Origin: Saccharicrinis sp963667815
Lineage (GTDB): Bacteria; Bacteroidota; Bacteroidia; Bacteroidales; Marinilabiliaceae
Assembly: GCA_963667815.1 (NCBI GenBank)
Contig: OY764021.1
Length of the DNA: 64,000 nt
Reading direction: 5' to 3' (one strand)
Under the pieces are notes generated by a model that did no database searches, had not been told where the DNA came from, and worked only from the letters and a program-made list of their open reading frames with translations. Both the position numbers and the translations under genes were made by a program. How positions within the stretch are numbered: position 1 is the first letter of the stretch; each line of letters begins with the position of its first letter. Positions 53,824 through 62,916 of the stretch are shown here, in pieces.

Positions 53824-54462
53824 ATGACAAAATTAAAAGATAAGAAGAGTATCATCTTTGATTTGGGTAATGTAGTTGTTGATATTGATCTGAATATCAC
53901 CTTTCAACGATTTAAGGAGCTAGGCTTTTATATTGATGAAGATTTTTTAAAAAAATATCATCAAACACCAATTTTTAAAGATTTTGAAGAGGGAAGAGTC
54001 ACTCCAAATGAATTTACTGCTGAATTATTGCAAAAGATGAAGCAAGGCGTCACTACAGAAGAAGTAATTGCGGCATGGAATTCTCTTTTGGGAGATTATA
54101 AGGAAGAAAGAATTTCAACTATATTGGAATTACGAAAAACCCATCAGGTTTATTTATTAAGTAATACCAATAGTTTACATATTGATTCCTGCTCTAATCG
54201 GGTTCCAATTGTAGGCTCGTTAGATAAGCTGTTTGATAAGATTTATTACAGTCATGAAATGGGTATGAGTAAACCCAATGATATTATTTTTGAAACGGTA
54301 TTAAAGGATGCGGTATTAAAAGCTGAAGAAACACTTTATTTAGATGATTCGTTGGCTAACGTTGAAGCTGCACGAAATTTAGGAATAGAATCGTGGTTGG
54401 TTGAATATCCGGATCAATGGGTTCCCAGAATGAATCAATTATTAAAGGAAACGGTTAAGTAA
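53824..54462 (+). CDS. HAD-family phosphatase, YihX-like
   Basis: A 212-residue cytosolic hydrolase. Motif I IIFDLGNVVVDIDLN with nucleophile Asp; motif II VYLLSNTNS; motif III Lys in GMSKPNDIIFE; motif IV ETLYLDDSLANVEAA. The FDLGNVVVDIDLN string is like E. coli YihX (a glucose-1-phosphate phosphatase), and a helical cap follows motif I. The true substrate is not known. It converges with the SPOR lipoprotein gene across a terminator, and its start is 88 bp from tRNA-Met, divergently. Confidence 0.85.
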   Translation: MTKLKDKKSIIFDLGNVVVDIDLNITFQRFKELGFYIDEDFLKKYHQTPIFKDFEEGRVTPNEFTAELLQKMKQGVTTEEVIAAWNSLLGDYKEERISTILELRKTHQVYLLSNTNSLHIDSCSNRVPIVGSLDKLFDKIYYSHEMGMSKPNDIIFETVLKDAVLKAEETLYLDDSLANVEAARNLGIESWLVEYPDQWVPRMNQLLKETVK

Positions 54463-54484
54463 ATTTTAATGTGATGATAAAAAA

Positions 54485-54514
54485 AAGTCAACAGCTAATA
54501 TGCACTGTTGGCTT
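54485..54514. terminator. Bidirectional terminator between HAD and SPOR genes
   Basis: AAGTCAACAG (54485-54494) and CTGTTGGCTT (54505-54514) pair with one wobble, flanked by A-run 54478-54486 and TTTTTAT. Confidence 0.75.
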
Positions 54515-54523
54515 TTTATACTT

Positions 54524-54943
54524 TTATTTCTTAATTAACAACCATACATCTTCGTTATTAGGTTGTTTTCGTTCCATTGCTAATGCGTTAAAAGCTTCGT
54601 CTTTATCGTAAAAACCTTTGTAAGAAACTTTATAGAAGTCTTGATTTTTACCTGTTTTTCTTAAAATCACCTCTGAATCATACCCCTGTTGTAACAACTC
54701 ATTTTTAAAAGTCTCTGCGTTTTTCTGACTAGAGAAACTACCCGCAATTAAAAAGAATTTGTTTTCTGGTGGAGCAACCACTTCAGGTTCCGGTGGTGGA
54801 GGTGGAGGAACTACTGTATCTTTTTTTTCTACAGGAGGTTTAACCACTTCTCTTTTAACTTGTTTAACTTCATTTTTTTTCTTGTCTCCACAAGAAAATA
54901 ATAAGAAGGATATTAATAAAAATGGTATTAGCTTTTGTATCAT
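54524..54943 (-). CDS. SPOR-domain lipoprotein
   Basis: A 139-residue lipoprotein (signal LIPFLLISFLLFSC, lipid Cys near 18), a Lys/Glu then proline-rich linker (VVPPPPPPEPEVVAPPE), and a SPOR domain at about 64-139 (FFLIAGSFSSQKNAETFKNE; KTGKNQDFYKVSYKGFYDKD). It would bind peptidoglycan lacking stem peptides at division sites. It is the second SPOR protein in the window, but with a different anchor. The PhoB-like gene ends 154 bp beyond its terminator on the same strand, so no operon is clear. Confidence 0.88.
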   Translation of the reverse strand: MIQKLIPFLLISFLLFSCGDKKKNEVKQVKREVVKPPVEKKDTVVPPPPPPEPEVVAPPENKFFLIAGSFSSQKNAETFKNELLQQGYDSEVILRKTGKNQDFYKVSYKGFYDKDEAFNALAMERKQPNNEDVWLLIKK

Positions 54944-55040
54944 GACTTTTCAAAATTATCTGTCTAAAATAGAAATAATATTTTAAAAATATAGGATTTG
55001 TTGACGAATGCACGTATAGTGCAAAGTTAGGGAATAAAAA

Positions 55041-55074
55041 AAAGCTGGCAAACACTATTTTGTTTGACAGCTTT
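55041..55074 (-). terminator. Terminator after the PhoB-like gene
   Basis: AAAGCTGGCAAACA (55041-55054) and TGTTTGACAGCTTT (55061-55074) pair over 14 positions with one mismatch and a 6-nt loop. Leftward it is followed by TTTTTTTATT. Confidence 0.85.
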
Positions 55075-55097
55075 AAATGTATTTTTAAGCCTGGTAA

Positions 55098-55799
55098 TTA
55101 TTCAACAAATTTATATCCAACGCCTTTGATGGTTTTGATGTGGCTTGAGCCGATTTTTTCGCGTACTTTTCTCACATGCACATCAATAGTTCTGTCTCCC
55201 ACAATGATACTATCGCCCCAAACAGCGTTATAAATTTCATCGCGGGTAAATACTTTATCAGGTTTTGAAGCCAATAGCATTAGTAGTTCAAATTCTTTCT
55301 TAGGTAATATAAGTTCAGTGCCTTTACTGATAATAATGTATTTTTCTCTATCAATAGTTAAATCACCTATTGTTATAATATTCGATTTTTTCTCAGAAGA
55401 AGAACCATTATCAGATTTATAGCGTTTTAGTAATGCCTTTACTCTCGATATTAATACCTTTGGTTTAATAGGTTTTGAAATATAATCATCAGCACCTGCA
55501 TCAAATCCAGCAATTTGAGAATAATCTTCACCTCTGGCAGTTAAAAATGCAACAATGGAATTCTTTAATTCAGGTATTCTTTTTATTTCTTCACACGTTT
55601 CAATACCATCCATTTCAGGCATCATAACGTCCAGAACAATTAAATGAGGAAGTTCTTTTTTTGCAATAGAAATTGCTTCAACTCCATTGCTCGATGTTAA
55701 TACCTGAAATCCTTCCTTTTTCAGGTTGTATCCTACGAACTCAATAATATCCGGCTCGTCATCTACTAATAAAATCTTAAAATTATTTGCTTCTATCAT
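55098..55799 (-). CDS. phoB: OmpR/PhoB-family response regulator
   Basis: A 233-residue transcription factor. Receiver domain (about 8-125) with ILLVDDEPDIIEFVGYNLKK, phosphoacceptor Asp in LIVLDVMMPEMDGIETCE and Lys in DYISKPIKPKV. Winged-helix DNA-binding domain at about 140-233 (LILPKKEFELLMLLASKPDK; VGDRTIDVHVRKVREKIGSS). PhoB is the best guess because the PhoR-like kinase gene and a phosphate transporter are next door; other OmpR-type regulators look alike. The kinase gene is 167 bp upstream on the same strand. Confidence 0.8.
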   Translation of the reverse strand: MIEANNFKILLVDDEPDIIEFVGYNLKKEGFQVLTSSNGVEAISIAKKELPHLIVLDVMMPEMDGIETCEEIKRIPELKNSIVAFLTARGEDYSQIAGFDAGADDYISKPIKPKVLISRVKALLKRYKSDNGSSSEKKSNIITIGDLTIDREKYIIISKGTELILPKKEFELLMLLASKPDKVFTRDEIYNAVWGDSIIVGDRTIDVHVRKVREKIGSSHIKTIKGVGYKFVE

Positions 55800-55966
55800 T
55801 TTTTAAAGCGTTTGAATTGTTTACTTCACAATTCATTTTTCCCTGTGTGTTATAGAATTATGAAGATAAATTTTATGGTGTGAAGGTACATAATTGGTTA
55901 TATTGTATGTATATACACCGTTATCATTATGTGAATATATTGTTAAGATACAATATTAATTTTACA

Positions 55967-56998
55967 TTAAGCTTTATCAAGCGTAACAGTAAAGCTGGTT
56001 CCTTTACCATAAGTACTTGTAACATTAATGGTTTGATTATGCGCCTCAATAATATGTTTCACAATAGCTAAACCAAGTCCGGTACCACCTTGTTCGCGCG
56101 AACGACTTTTATCGGCACGATAAAACCTTTCAAAAATACGGGGCAGATCATTTCCACTGATACCGATACCATTATCTTTTACTTCTATTAAGTATCTATT
56201 GTCCATATCGTAGGTGCTAATCATTGTTTTACCACCTTTTTTACCATAATTAATGGAGTTTACAACAAGATTACTAAATACCTGAAATAATTTTTGCTTA
56301 TCACCTTTAACCATTAAGTTTTTATTTCCCTCTTTATTCAGTTTTAACTCAATATTTTTCTCCTGAGCTCTTATTTCTTGAAGGTCATACACATCATCAA
56401 TCAATTGATACAGGTTAAATGCTTCAATGTTTATTTCAAGTTCTCCGGATTCCAGTTTTGATATTGCTTCCAGATCTTCAATAATTGAAATCATTCTATC
56501 AATACTCTTTTCAGTTCTGTTTAAATACAACATATTAATATCCGGATCGTCAATACCTCCGTCTAATAAGGTTAAAATATATCCCTGTATGTTGAATACC
56601 GGCGTTTTTAATTCATGCGATACATTCCCCAGAAACTCCTTGCGGTATTTTTCCATTTGTTTAAGTTGCTGTATTTCCATTGTTTTCCCCTTCATCCAAT
56701 CAGCCACTTCTTTGTTAACCTCTATAAAAGGGTCTTTCTCCTTAGAAGCTGCTATTTCGTTTGAAGACGGTTTAAAGTGATGAATGGTTTTATAAATAGG
56801 CTTTACCTTTGATTTTATAAAACTATTGATGAAAATACCTGAATATATACCGTATATAGTTATTGTAATAGGAATAGTAATTAGCAGTGATGTAATAATA
56901 TCAGAGGCAAAATAGTTTACCAGAAAAAAGGAAATAGTTAAAAAGAAATAGATTCCTGTGGATATAATTATGATCTTTTTTGAAGTTATGTTCTTCAT
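55967..56998 (-). CDS. phoR: PhoR-like membrane sensor histidine kinase
   Basis: A 343-residue kinase with two N-terminal transmembrane helices (IIIISTGIYFFLTISFFLVN and IITSLLITIPITITIYGIYS), a short cytosolic linker, HisKA with FLGNVSHELKTPVFNIQGYI (His near 131), and HATPase with SNLVVNSINYGKKGG, VKDNGIGISGNDLPRIFERF and EQGGTGLGLAIVKH. No large periplasmic sensor exists, as in PhoR, which senses phosphate through PstSCAB/PhoU. Here the partner may be the PhoU-like tail of the Pit transporter encoded divergently at 57287. The substitution of Pst by Pit is inference. Confidence 0.82.
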   Translation of the reverse strand: MKNITSKKIIIISTGIYFFLTISFFLVNYFASDIITSLLITIPITITIYGIYSGIFINSFIKSKVKPIYKTIHHFKPSSNEIAASKEKDPFIEVNKEVADWMKGKTMEIQQLKQMEKYRKEFLGNVSHELKTPVFNIQGYILTLLDGGIDDPDINMLYLNRTEKSIDRMISIIEDLEAISKLESGELEINIEAFNLYQLIDDVYDLQEIRAQEKNIELKLNKEGNKNLMVKGDKQKLFQVFSNLVVNSINYGKKGGKTMISTYDMDNRYLIEVKDNGIGISGNDLPRIFERFYRADKSRSREQGGTGLGLAIVKHIIEAHNQTINVTSTYGKGTSFTVTLDKA

Positions 56999-57286
56999 AA
57001 GGTATTGAATATTATTCTATTATGTATGGTAATGATAATTTAATATTATAATAGCATTAAACATTTGCACCCGGTAGAGCAATATACTATATTTCGGCCA
57101 TTATTTTTTTAAGGTACACACTGGCATATCTCTTTTATGAATAATGACAGCCTCAAATGTATAGTATTTGTATGGTAGTTGGTATGTTAGATTTTGAAAA
57201 TAGCGAAAACTTTACAATAATATAATGTAGGCATACTTCATTATAAGGTGAAATATGCAAACTTTATTTATTAAATAATTTTGTGG

Positions 57287-59539
57287 ATGGACTATTTATA
57301 TTTAATCATATTTGCTTTAGTAGTATTAGGAATTATTGACTTGGTAGTTGGAGTTACGAATGATGCAGTTAATTTCCTGATATCAGCAATTGGTTCAAAA
57401 GTTGCTAAGCGCAAATATATATATATGATTGCCGGAGCGGGTATTGTTATAGGCAGTATGTTTAGTGGCGGTATGATGGAAGTGGCTCGTAAAGGTATTT
57501 TTAATCCGGAGTTTTTTTATCTGGATCAGCTGCTCATCATATTTGTTGCCGTAATGTTTACGGATATTATTTTAATTGACTTATTTAATACTTTTGGATA
57601 TCCTACCTCAACAACGGTGGCTATTGTTTTTGAATTACTAGGAGGTGCATTGGCTCTGGGCTTAATTATAATTGGAGGAGAAAATCCGGATTCCTTAAAA
57701 ATCAGTAATTTGATTAACACTCAAAGTGCCATTACTATATTGGTAGGTATTGTTTTGAGTATCATCATAGCTTTTTTTTCTGGAGCTATAATTCAGTTTT
57801 TATCAAGGTTGGTTTTTACTTTTCGATATAAAAACAGATTCACCTTACTTTTTTCTTTAGCCGGGGCAATAGCTATCACAGCTATTTGTTTTTTAGTATT
57901 GAAAAAAGACATTGCGTTTGCTAATATTATATCAGGATCTTTTGCTGAGTTTGTGCAAATGAATTTATTGCTGGTTTTACTTGGAATATTTGGCGTAGCA
58001 TTTATTACTTTTATAACCTTATCTTATTTTTTTAAGATCGATATTCCTCGTATTGTTGTTTTTGCAGGAACATTCACTATTGCCTTATCATTTGCGTCTA
58101 ATGATTTAATTAATTTTATAGGAATTCCTCTTTCTGGAATTGAAGGAATCAGATCTTTTATGGAAAGTGGAGACACCAGTTCAGCATCATTTTTAATGAA
58201 TATTTGGAACGATGGTGTTCTTCATAATTCAGGAATATATAATTTGGTATATCTATTCTCAGCTGTTATTATGATCATAACCTTATTTACATCTCGTAAA
58301 TTAAGATCTGTAACAGAAACCGAAATGTATTTGGGAAGGCAGGACTCGGGATATGAATCATTTGAACCATCACAATTATCAAGGTATGTAGTTCATCAAT
58401 TTTTAAGTTTTCATCGTAAACTAATAAAGGTATTACCAGCTAAAGTGGTTCATAGTATTAGTAAAAGATATGAAAGAAACGAAGAAAATGCAGATGATGA
58501 AGTTGGGATGTATTTTGATACGGTTAGGGCTAGTGTAAATTTGGTAGTAGCTAGTTTTTTGGTAGCTATAGGAACCTATTTTACTATTCCCTTATCAACC
58601 ACTTTTGTGGTGTTTATGGTTGTAATGGGTACCTCGTTGGCCGATCAGGCATGGGGAAGAGATAGTGCTGTATTTAGATTGTCTGGTGTGTTTTCTATAC
58701 TTGGAGGATGGTTTATAACCGCTATAATGGCTTTTGTGGGAGCCTTTGTTCTGGCCATATTTATATGGTGGGCTGAAATGTATGGTATTATTATATTATT
58801 AGTTATAGCTGCGTTTGTATTATATCATACTAAAAAATATCACAAGAAGATTTATCAGCAACAACAGGAGCTAAATATAGAAGCAGATCATCAGTATATT
58901 ACAGATAATAATCCTGTAAAAGAATTGGGGAGTGAAAAAATCAGAAAGCACATTCTCGAAACTTCAAAAATATATATGCTATTGATTCAGGGATTTGTGG
59001 ATGAAAATATAAAGCAATTAAAAGAAACTTGCGAAAAAATTGAGTTTTTAGGTAAAGTGGCTCGGAATACTAAAGAAGAACTGTTTGCTAATTTCTCAAA
59101 TCTGGGTACAAAATCCTTTGATGCGGGACATTATTTTGTACAGGCTCTGGATTATTTAGGCGAATTATCTAATACCTTACGTCAGATTGCTACTCCAGTA
59201 TATAATCATATCGAAAATCAACACAAAGGTTTGTCAAGCTCTCAAAAAGAAGATGCGCTTATATTGCTTGAAGAGATGACGAGTTTCTTTAACTTTTTAG
59301 TGCATATTGAAAAAGAAAGCAAATTTGATTCTGTGCCGGAAATGGTGGATAAACAAAAATATATTGTTGATCTGATTGAAGATCTTCGTAAAAAGCAAAT
59401 CAAACGAATTTTGGATGGAGCCAGCAGAAAGAGATCCAGTATTTTATTGTTAGAGTGCTATGCAGAATCTAAGAACCTGGTTCTTTATACTATTAATCTT
59501 CTTAAATCGCATCGCGATTTTTATAATTATTCCCGCTAA
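57287..59539 (+). CDS. Inorganic phosphate transporter (Pit family) with C-terminal PhoU-like domain
   Basis: A 750-residue inner-membrane protein. The N-terminal half is a Pit transporter: VLGIIDLVVGVTNDAVNFLI and FASNDLINFIGIPLSGIEGI match the paired GxxDxxxGxNDxxN-type repeats, with many membrane segments to about residue 520; a central insert lies at about 340-420. The last ~190 residues (LGSEKIRKHILETSKIYMLL to the end) are helical and PhoU-like (DAGHYFVQALDYLGELSNTL). Fusion of PhoU to a low-affinity Pi carrier suggests flux sensing. The ATG at 57287 was used; TTG at 57281 is in frame. The gene is divergent from the PhoR-like kinase. Confidence 0.88.
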   Translation: MDYLYLIIFALVVLGIIDLVVGVTNDAVNFLISAIGSKVAKRKYIYMIAGAGIVIGSMFSGGMMEVARKGIFNPEFFYLDQLLIIFVAVMFTDIILIDLFNTFGYPTSTTVAIVFELLGGALALGLIIIGGENPDSLKISNLINTQSAITILVGIVLSIIIAFFSGAIIQFLSRLVFTFRYKNRFTLLFSLAGAIAITAICFLVLKKDIAFANIISGSFAEFVQMNLLLVLLGIFGVAFITFITLSYFFKIDIPRIVVFAGTFTIALSFASNDLINFIGIPLSGIEGIRSFMESGDTSSASFLMNIWNDGVLHNSGIYNLVYLFSAVIMIITLFTSRKLRSVTETEMYLGRQDSGYESFEPSQLSRYVVHQFLSFHRKLIKVLPAKVVHSISKRYERNEENADDEVGMYFDTVRASVNLVVASFLVAIGTYFTIPLSTTFVVFMVVMGTSLADQAWGRDSAVFRLSGVFSILGGWFITAIMAFVGAFVLAIFIWWAEMYGIIILLVIAAFVLYHTKKYHKKIYQQQQELNIEADHQYITDNNPVKELGSEKIRKHILETSKIYMLLIQGFVDENIKQLKETCEKIEFLGKVARNTKEELFANFSNLGTKSFDAGHYFVQALDYLGELSNTLRQIATPVYNHIENQHKGLSSSQKEDALILLEEMTSFFNFLVHIEKESKFDSVPEMVDKQKYIVDLIEDLRKKQIKRILDGASRKRSSILLLECYAESKNLVLYTINLLKSHRDFYNYSR

Positions 59540-59611
59540 GAAATATGGTGTAATGTAATGATATATAGTGTTGTATATCGTTATTTGTTAATTGTGAATA
59601 AATGAATGCTT

Positions 59612-59637
59612 AGATGCTTGTAAAAAAACAAGCGTCT
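59612..59637 (+). terminator. Terminator after the Pit gene
   Basis: AGATGCTTGT (59612-59621) and ACAAGCGTCT (59628-59637) form a 10-bp stem with one wobble pair and an A6 loop, followed by seven T. Confidence 0.85.
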
Positions 59638-60108
59638 TTTTTTAAAAACACGTGTGTTTTTCTCTAAAATGTAGTGTGTGTTTTTTCATCGAAAAGCCAT
59701 GCCTTGAAAATTTCCTTATTAAGCGAAATTATTTGCCTTACTATTCTTCATAATATATCTACCTAAATTTGCTCAAATAGTAAAATATAAAACATTTGGT
59801 CATCGTATTATTCTCTCTCTATAATTTTTGTTACTCATAAGTTAAATGAGTGTTAACTGGCACTATAATTAACATATCTTCAAAGGAGGGTTGAGTTTTT
59901 AAGTTGCATAAAATCAATATTATATGGTTTGATTGCGCAAAACAGATACTTCATATACCCTTAATGTTTACTTATCGAACAGCACATTATTCCGATATAT
60001 TTTTGCTCATGAAAATTTAATGAAAGTCGCATTAAACTCATTAAGATCCCAAAACACACACAGGAGGAAAATTAATGAGGTTTTGTAAAGAATGAATTAA
60101 GAAAAATA
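59638..60108 (+). promoter_or_regulatory. Long leader of the TonB receptor with -7 element and a six-codon mini-ORF
   Basis: TATTTTTG at 59998-60005 matches TAnnTTTG, about 104 bp before the receptor ATG; no clear -33 TTG. A perfect AGGAGG at 60062-60067 precedes, by 7 bp, an ATG at 60075 encoding only MRFCKE before TGA at 60093-60095, 13 bp before the receptor ATG. GTTAA occurs at 59841 and 59852, 11 bp apart, a spacing also seen in PhoB sites, but there are too few copies to call a Pho box. Confidence 0.4.
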
Positions 60109-62877
60109 ATGGATCAAATGAGACAAAAGCTTTTTGTTGTTTTAATGATGTTGTTTGTTAGTTTGGGAACAACGATAGCACAACAGGGATTTTTAAAAGG
60201 AAAAATTACCGACAAAAAAACAGGAGAGGAACTTGTTGGTGCTGCAGTTGTAGTTGATGGAACTACAATAGGAACAATTACTGACTTTATGGGAGATTAT
60301 ACGATGCCTCCTTTAGAAGCAGGTACTTACACAATCAGAGTTCAGTACATTTCTTACGACCCACAGGTTTTTAATAATATTATTATTAAAGCAGATGAAG
60401 AAACAGCCTTAAATGTACAACTTAACGCTGCCACAATGGATATTGAGGAAGTTCAGGTTAAGGCTCGGGCTAACCGCGAATCTGAAACCATTTTATTGAT
60501 GGATCAAAAGAAAGCAGAAGTTATTAAAGAAAGCATTGGAGCCAAACAATTATCTTCTATGGGGGTATCAGATGCCGCTACTGCTACATCAAAAATATCA
60601 GGAGTTACGAAGAGTGAAGGTTCAGGAGATATTTATATCAGAGGACTGGGAGATAGATATTTGTCTACTACTATGAATGGCTTACCAATTCCTTCTGATG
60701 ATGTGGAGAAAAAGAATATTGATCTAAACATGTTTTCTACAGATATTATTAAGAATGTAGGAATTAGCAAAACTTATTCAGTTAATAACTATGGTGATCA
60801 AGCTTCTGGTAATGTAGATGTAGTTTCAAAAAATAATTCGGAAAAGGTGAGCTTAGGTTTAGCTTCAGGAATTAACAGTAATGTGCTTCAGGATGGGATG
60901 TTTAATAATTTTAAAGCAACTCAGAATATTAATGATGTGAAGTTTGGTTTATACGATAGACCATACAATACGTTAGATGCCGTTAATAAACAAAGCTGGT
61001 CAACAGAATCAAGAAAATTACCAATAGCATATGATGCGAGCTTAATGGCCGGTAAAAAGTTTAAGATAAATGAAAAAGATTTATCGGTTTTTGCAACCAT
61101 ATCTCATTCAGGGTCTTCAGAATTTCAAGAAGGTGTTTATCAAAAGTATAGAATGAATGCGGAGAATAGTTCATTTACTGATGCACAAACCTACAAAACA
61201 AAGATCAATACTACAGGTCTGTTAAATCTTTCCTATGATTTAAATATGAAAAATCGTATCAGTTTTAATACGCTGTTGGTTTTAAAAACAGTTGATGAAT
61301 TATATGAAGCTGGTACAAATGGAGAAGGCTATGTTCGTGATCAACTTCCTAGTCAATATGGTGCAGTTGTTCGTGATCAAAACCTGAAAGAAACACAGAT
61401 GTGGATTAATCAATTAATTGGTAGTCATCAGATAGGAGATAAAAACCAATTAAAATGGGCCTTAGGATATAATACTGTAAGTGCAGATGAACCAAACCGA
61501 ATTAGAAATGAGGTTAATATGATGGATAATGGCATGGTTCAGTTTGCTTATGTTGGAGACTATCAGCAAAGAAAATCGTTGCAGGAAATTAAAGATGATG
61601 AGTTGAATGGATACATCTCTGATAATTTTAAAATTATTGATGAAGACCAAAAGAAATTGAAGCTTAATATTGGTGCCAACTTCAGAAAAAAAGAACGAGA
61701 TTTTAACTCATTATTTATTGGAGTTAGAGCCAAAGGTGAAGATTTTGCCGTATCATCTATTGATAATCTGGACGAGACATTATTAGATGAAAGTTTATTT
61801 GGTAACACTAATAATGATATAAGGATTAGAGAGGGAAAGCCTGATTTATACAACGCCACATTAAATGTTTATGCCGGATACTTTAGTCTGGGATTTGAGC
61901 AAAATAAATGGTCTGGTAATATTGGTGTTCGTTATGAGATGGATAAACTTGAAGTAGACTGGGACGTTAATAACTATGTTGGTCGTACAGGAAGTGTATC
62001 AAACGATTATAATAATATATTACCATCATTAAACCTTAAGTATCAACTTTCAGAAAAGAGTGCACTTCGATTAGCTGCAAGTAAAACAGTTACATTACCT
62101 GAGTTTAAAGAGGTTGCTCCTTTTGAATATGTTTCTCCTACAGGTCGCGTAACTAAAGGTAATCCCGATCTTCAAAATTCAGAAAACTACAACTTTGATT
62201 TAAAGTGGGAAATGTTTCCTAATGCTAAGGATCTGGTTTCAGTTACTGGTTTTTATAAAATGATTAACGACCCAATTAACATGGCTATGACCAGAGGATC
62301 GTCAGGTAACTTTTATTATGCAAACACTGGTGATAGAGCTGATGTATATGGAGTAGAGTTTGAAACAAGATTCAGCATTATTAAACCAGAAACTTCAGAA
62401 ATGCCCGGTGTTAATATGGTGCTGAATGCTACGAAAATGTGGTTTAATCAGGATTTGTTGGAAGAGTTTCAATACAACAATAAAACAGAAAGTGATTTAC
62501 AAGGGGCTGCAGGTTTTATTTTTAACGGAACGTTAATGTACGATAGTAATAAAGAGAAAAGATTTATTGCCACATTATCCGGTAACTATTCTGCAGATAA
62601 GATCTATGCTCTGGGAGCACCTGAATCCTTCACATACAGTTCAACTTTATTTAATAATGAAATCATAGAAAAAGGGTTTTTTACACTCGATTTAGTATTG
62701 AGTAAAAAGCTGTCAAAAAGGGTTTCATTAAAACTATCTGGAAAGAATCTTTTGAATCCTGAAATTAAGCAAGAACAGCGCATCGAACCTCAATCAGAGG
62801 AGGCCAGAACAGAAGTTGTTCAATCCTATAAAAAAGGTGTTAGTGTAAAACTAGGAGTTAGTATAAATCTGAATTAA
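60109..62877 (+). CDS. TonB-dependent outer-membrane receptor with CarboxypepD-reg-like domain
   Basis: A 922-residue outer-membrane receptor. Signal peptide LFVVLMMLFVSLGTTIAQQ; carboxypeptidase-regulatory-like domain (about 25-115, LKGKITDKKTGEELVGAAVV); plug domain (about 125-240, EGSGDIYIRGLGDRYLSTTM and NNYGDQASGNVDVVSKN); then the barrel to the end. The protein is not SusC-like, since it lacks a SusD partner and has the GDRYLSTTMNG plug of a different receptor class, which in Bacteroidota is commonly paired with a lipoprotein like the one downstream. Substrate unknown; placement next to the phosphate genes hints at a phosphorus compound. Confidence 0.93.
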   Translation: MDQMRQKLFVVLMMLFVSLGTTIAQQGFLKGKITDKKTGEELVGAAVVVDGTTIGTITDFMGDYTMPPLEAGTYTIRVQYISYDPQVFNNIIIKADEETALNVQLNAATMDIEEVQVKARANRESETILLMDQKKAEVIKESIGAKQLSSMGVSDAATATSKISGVTKSEGSGDIYIRGLGDRYLSTTMNGLPIPSDDVEKKNIDLNMFSTDIIKNVGISKTYSVNNYGDQASGNVDVVSKNNSEKVSLGLASGINSNVLQDGMFNNFKATQNINDVKFGLYDRPYNTLDAVNKQSWSTESRKLPIAYDASLMAGKKFKINEKDLSVFATISHSGSSEFQEGVYQKYRMNAENSSFTDAQTYKTKINTTGLLNLSYDLNMKNRISFNTLLVLKTVDELYEAGTNGEGYVRDQLPSQYGAVVRDQNLKETQMWINQLIGSHQIGDKNQLKWALGYNTVSADEPNRIRNEVNMMDNGMVQFAYVGDYQQRKSLQEIKDDELNGYISDNFKIIDEDQKKLKLNIGANFRKKERDFNSLFIGVRAKGEDFAVSSIDNLDETLLDESLFGNTNNDIRIREGKPDLYNATLNVYAGYFSLGFEQNKWSGNIGVRYEMDKLEVDWDVNNYVGRTGSVSNDYNNILPSLNLKYQLSEKSALRLAASKTVTLPEFKEVAPFEYVSPTGRVTKGNPDLQNSENYNFDLKWEMFPNAKDLVSVTGFYKMINDPINMAMTRGSSGNFYYANTGDRADVYGVEFETRFSIIKPETSEMPGVNMVLNATKMWFNQDLLEEFQYNNKTESDLQGAAGFIFNGTLMYDSNKEKRFIATLSGNYSADKIYALGAPESFTYSSTLFNNEIIEKGFFTLDLVLSKKLSKRVSLKLSGKNLLNPEIKQEQRIEPQSEEARTEVVQSYKKGVSVKLGVSINLN

Positions 62878-62916
62878 TAAATAGAATAACGTTATATTTT
62901 AAAATTGACTACAAAA

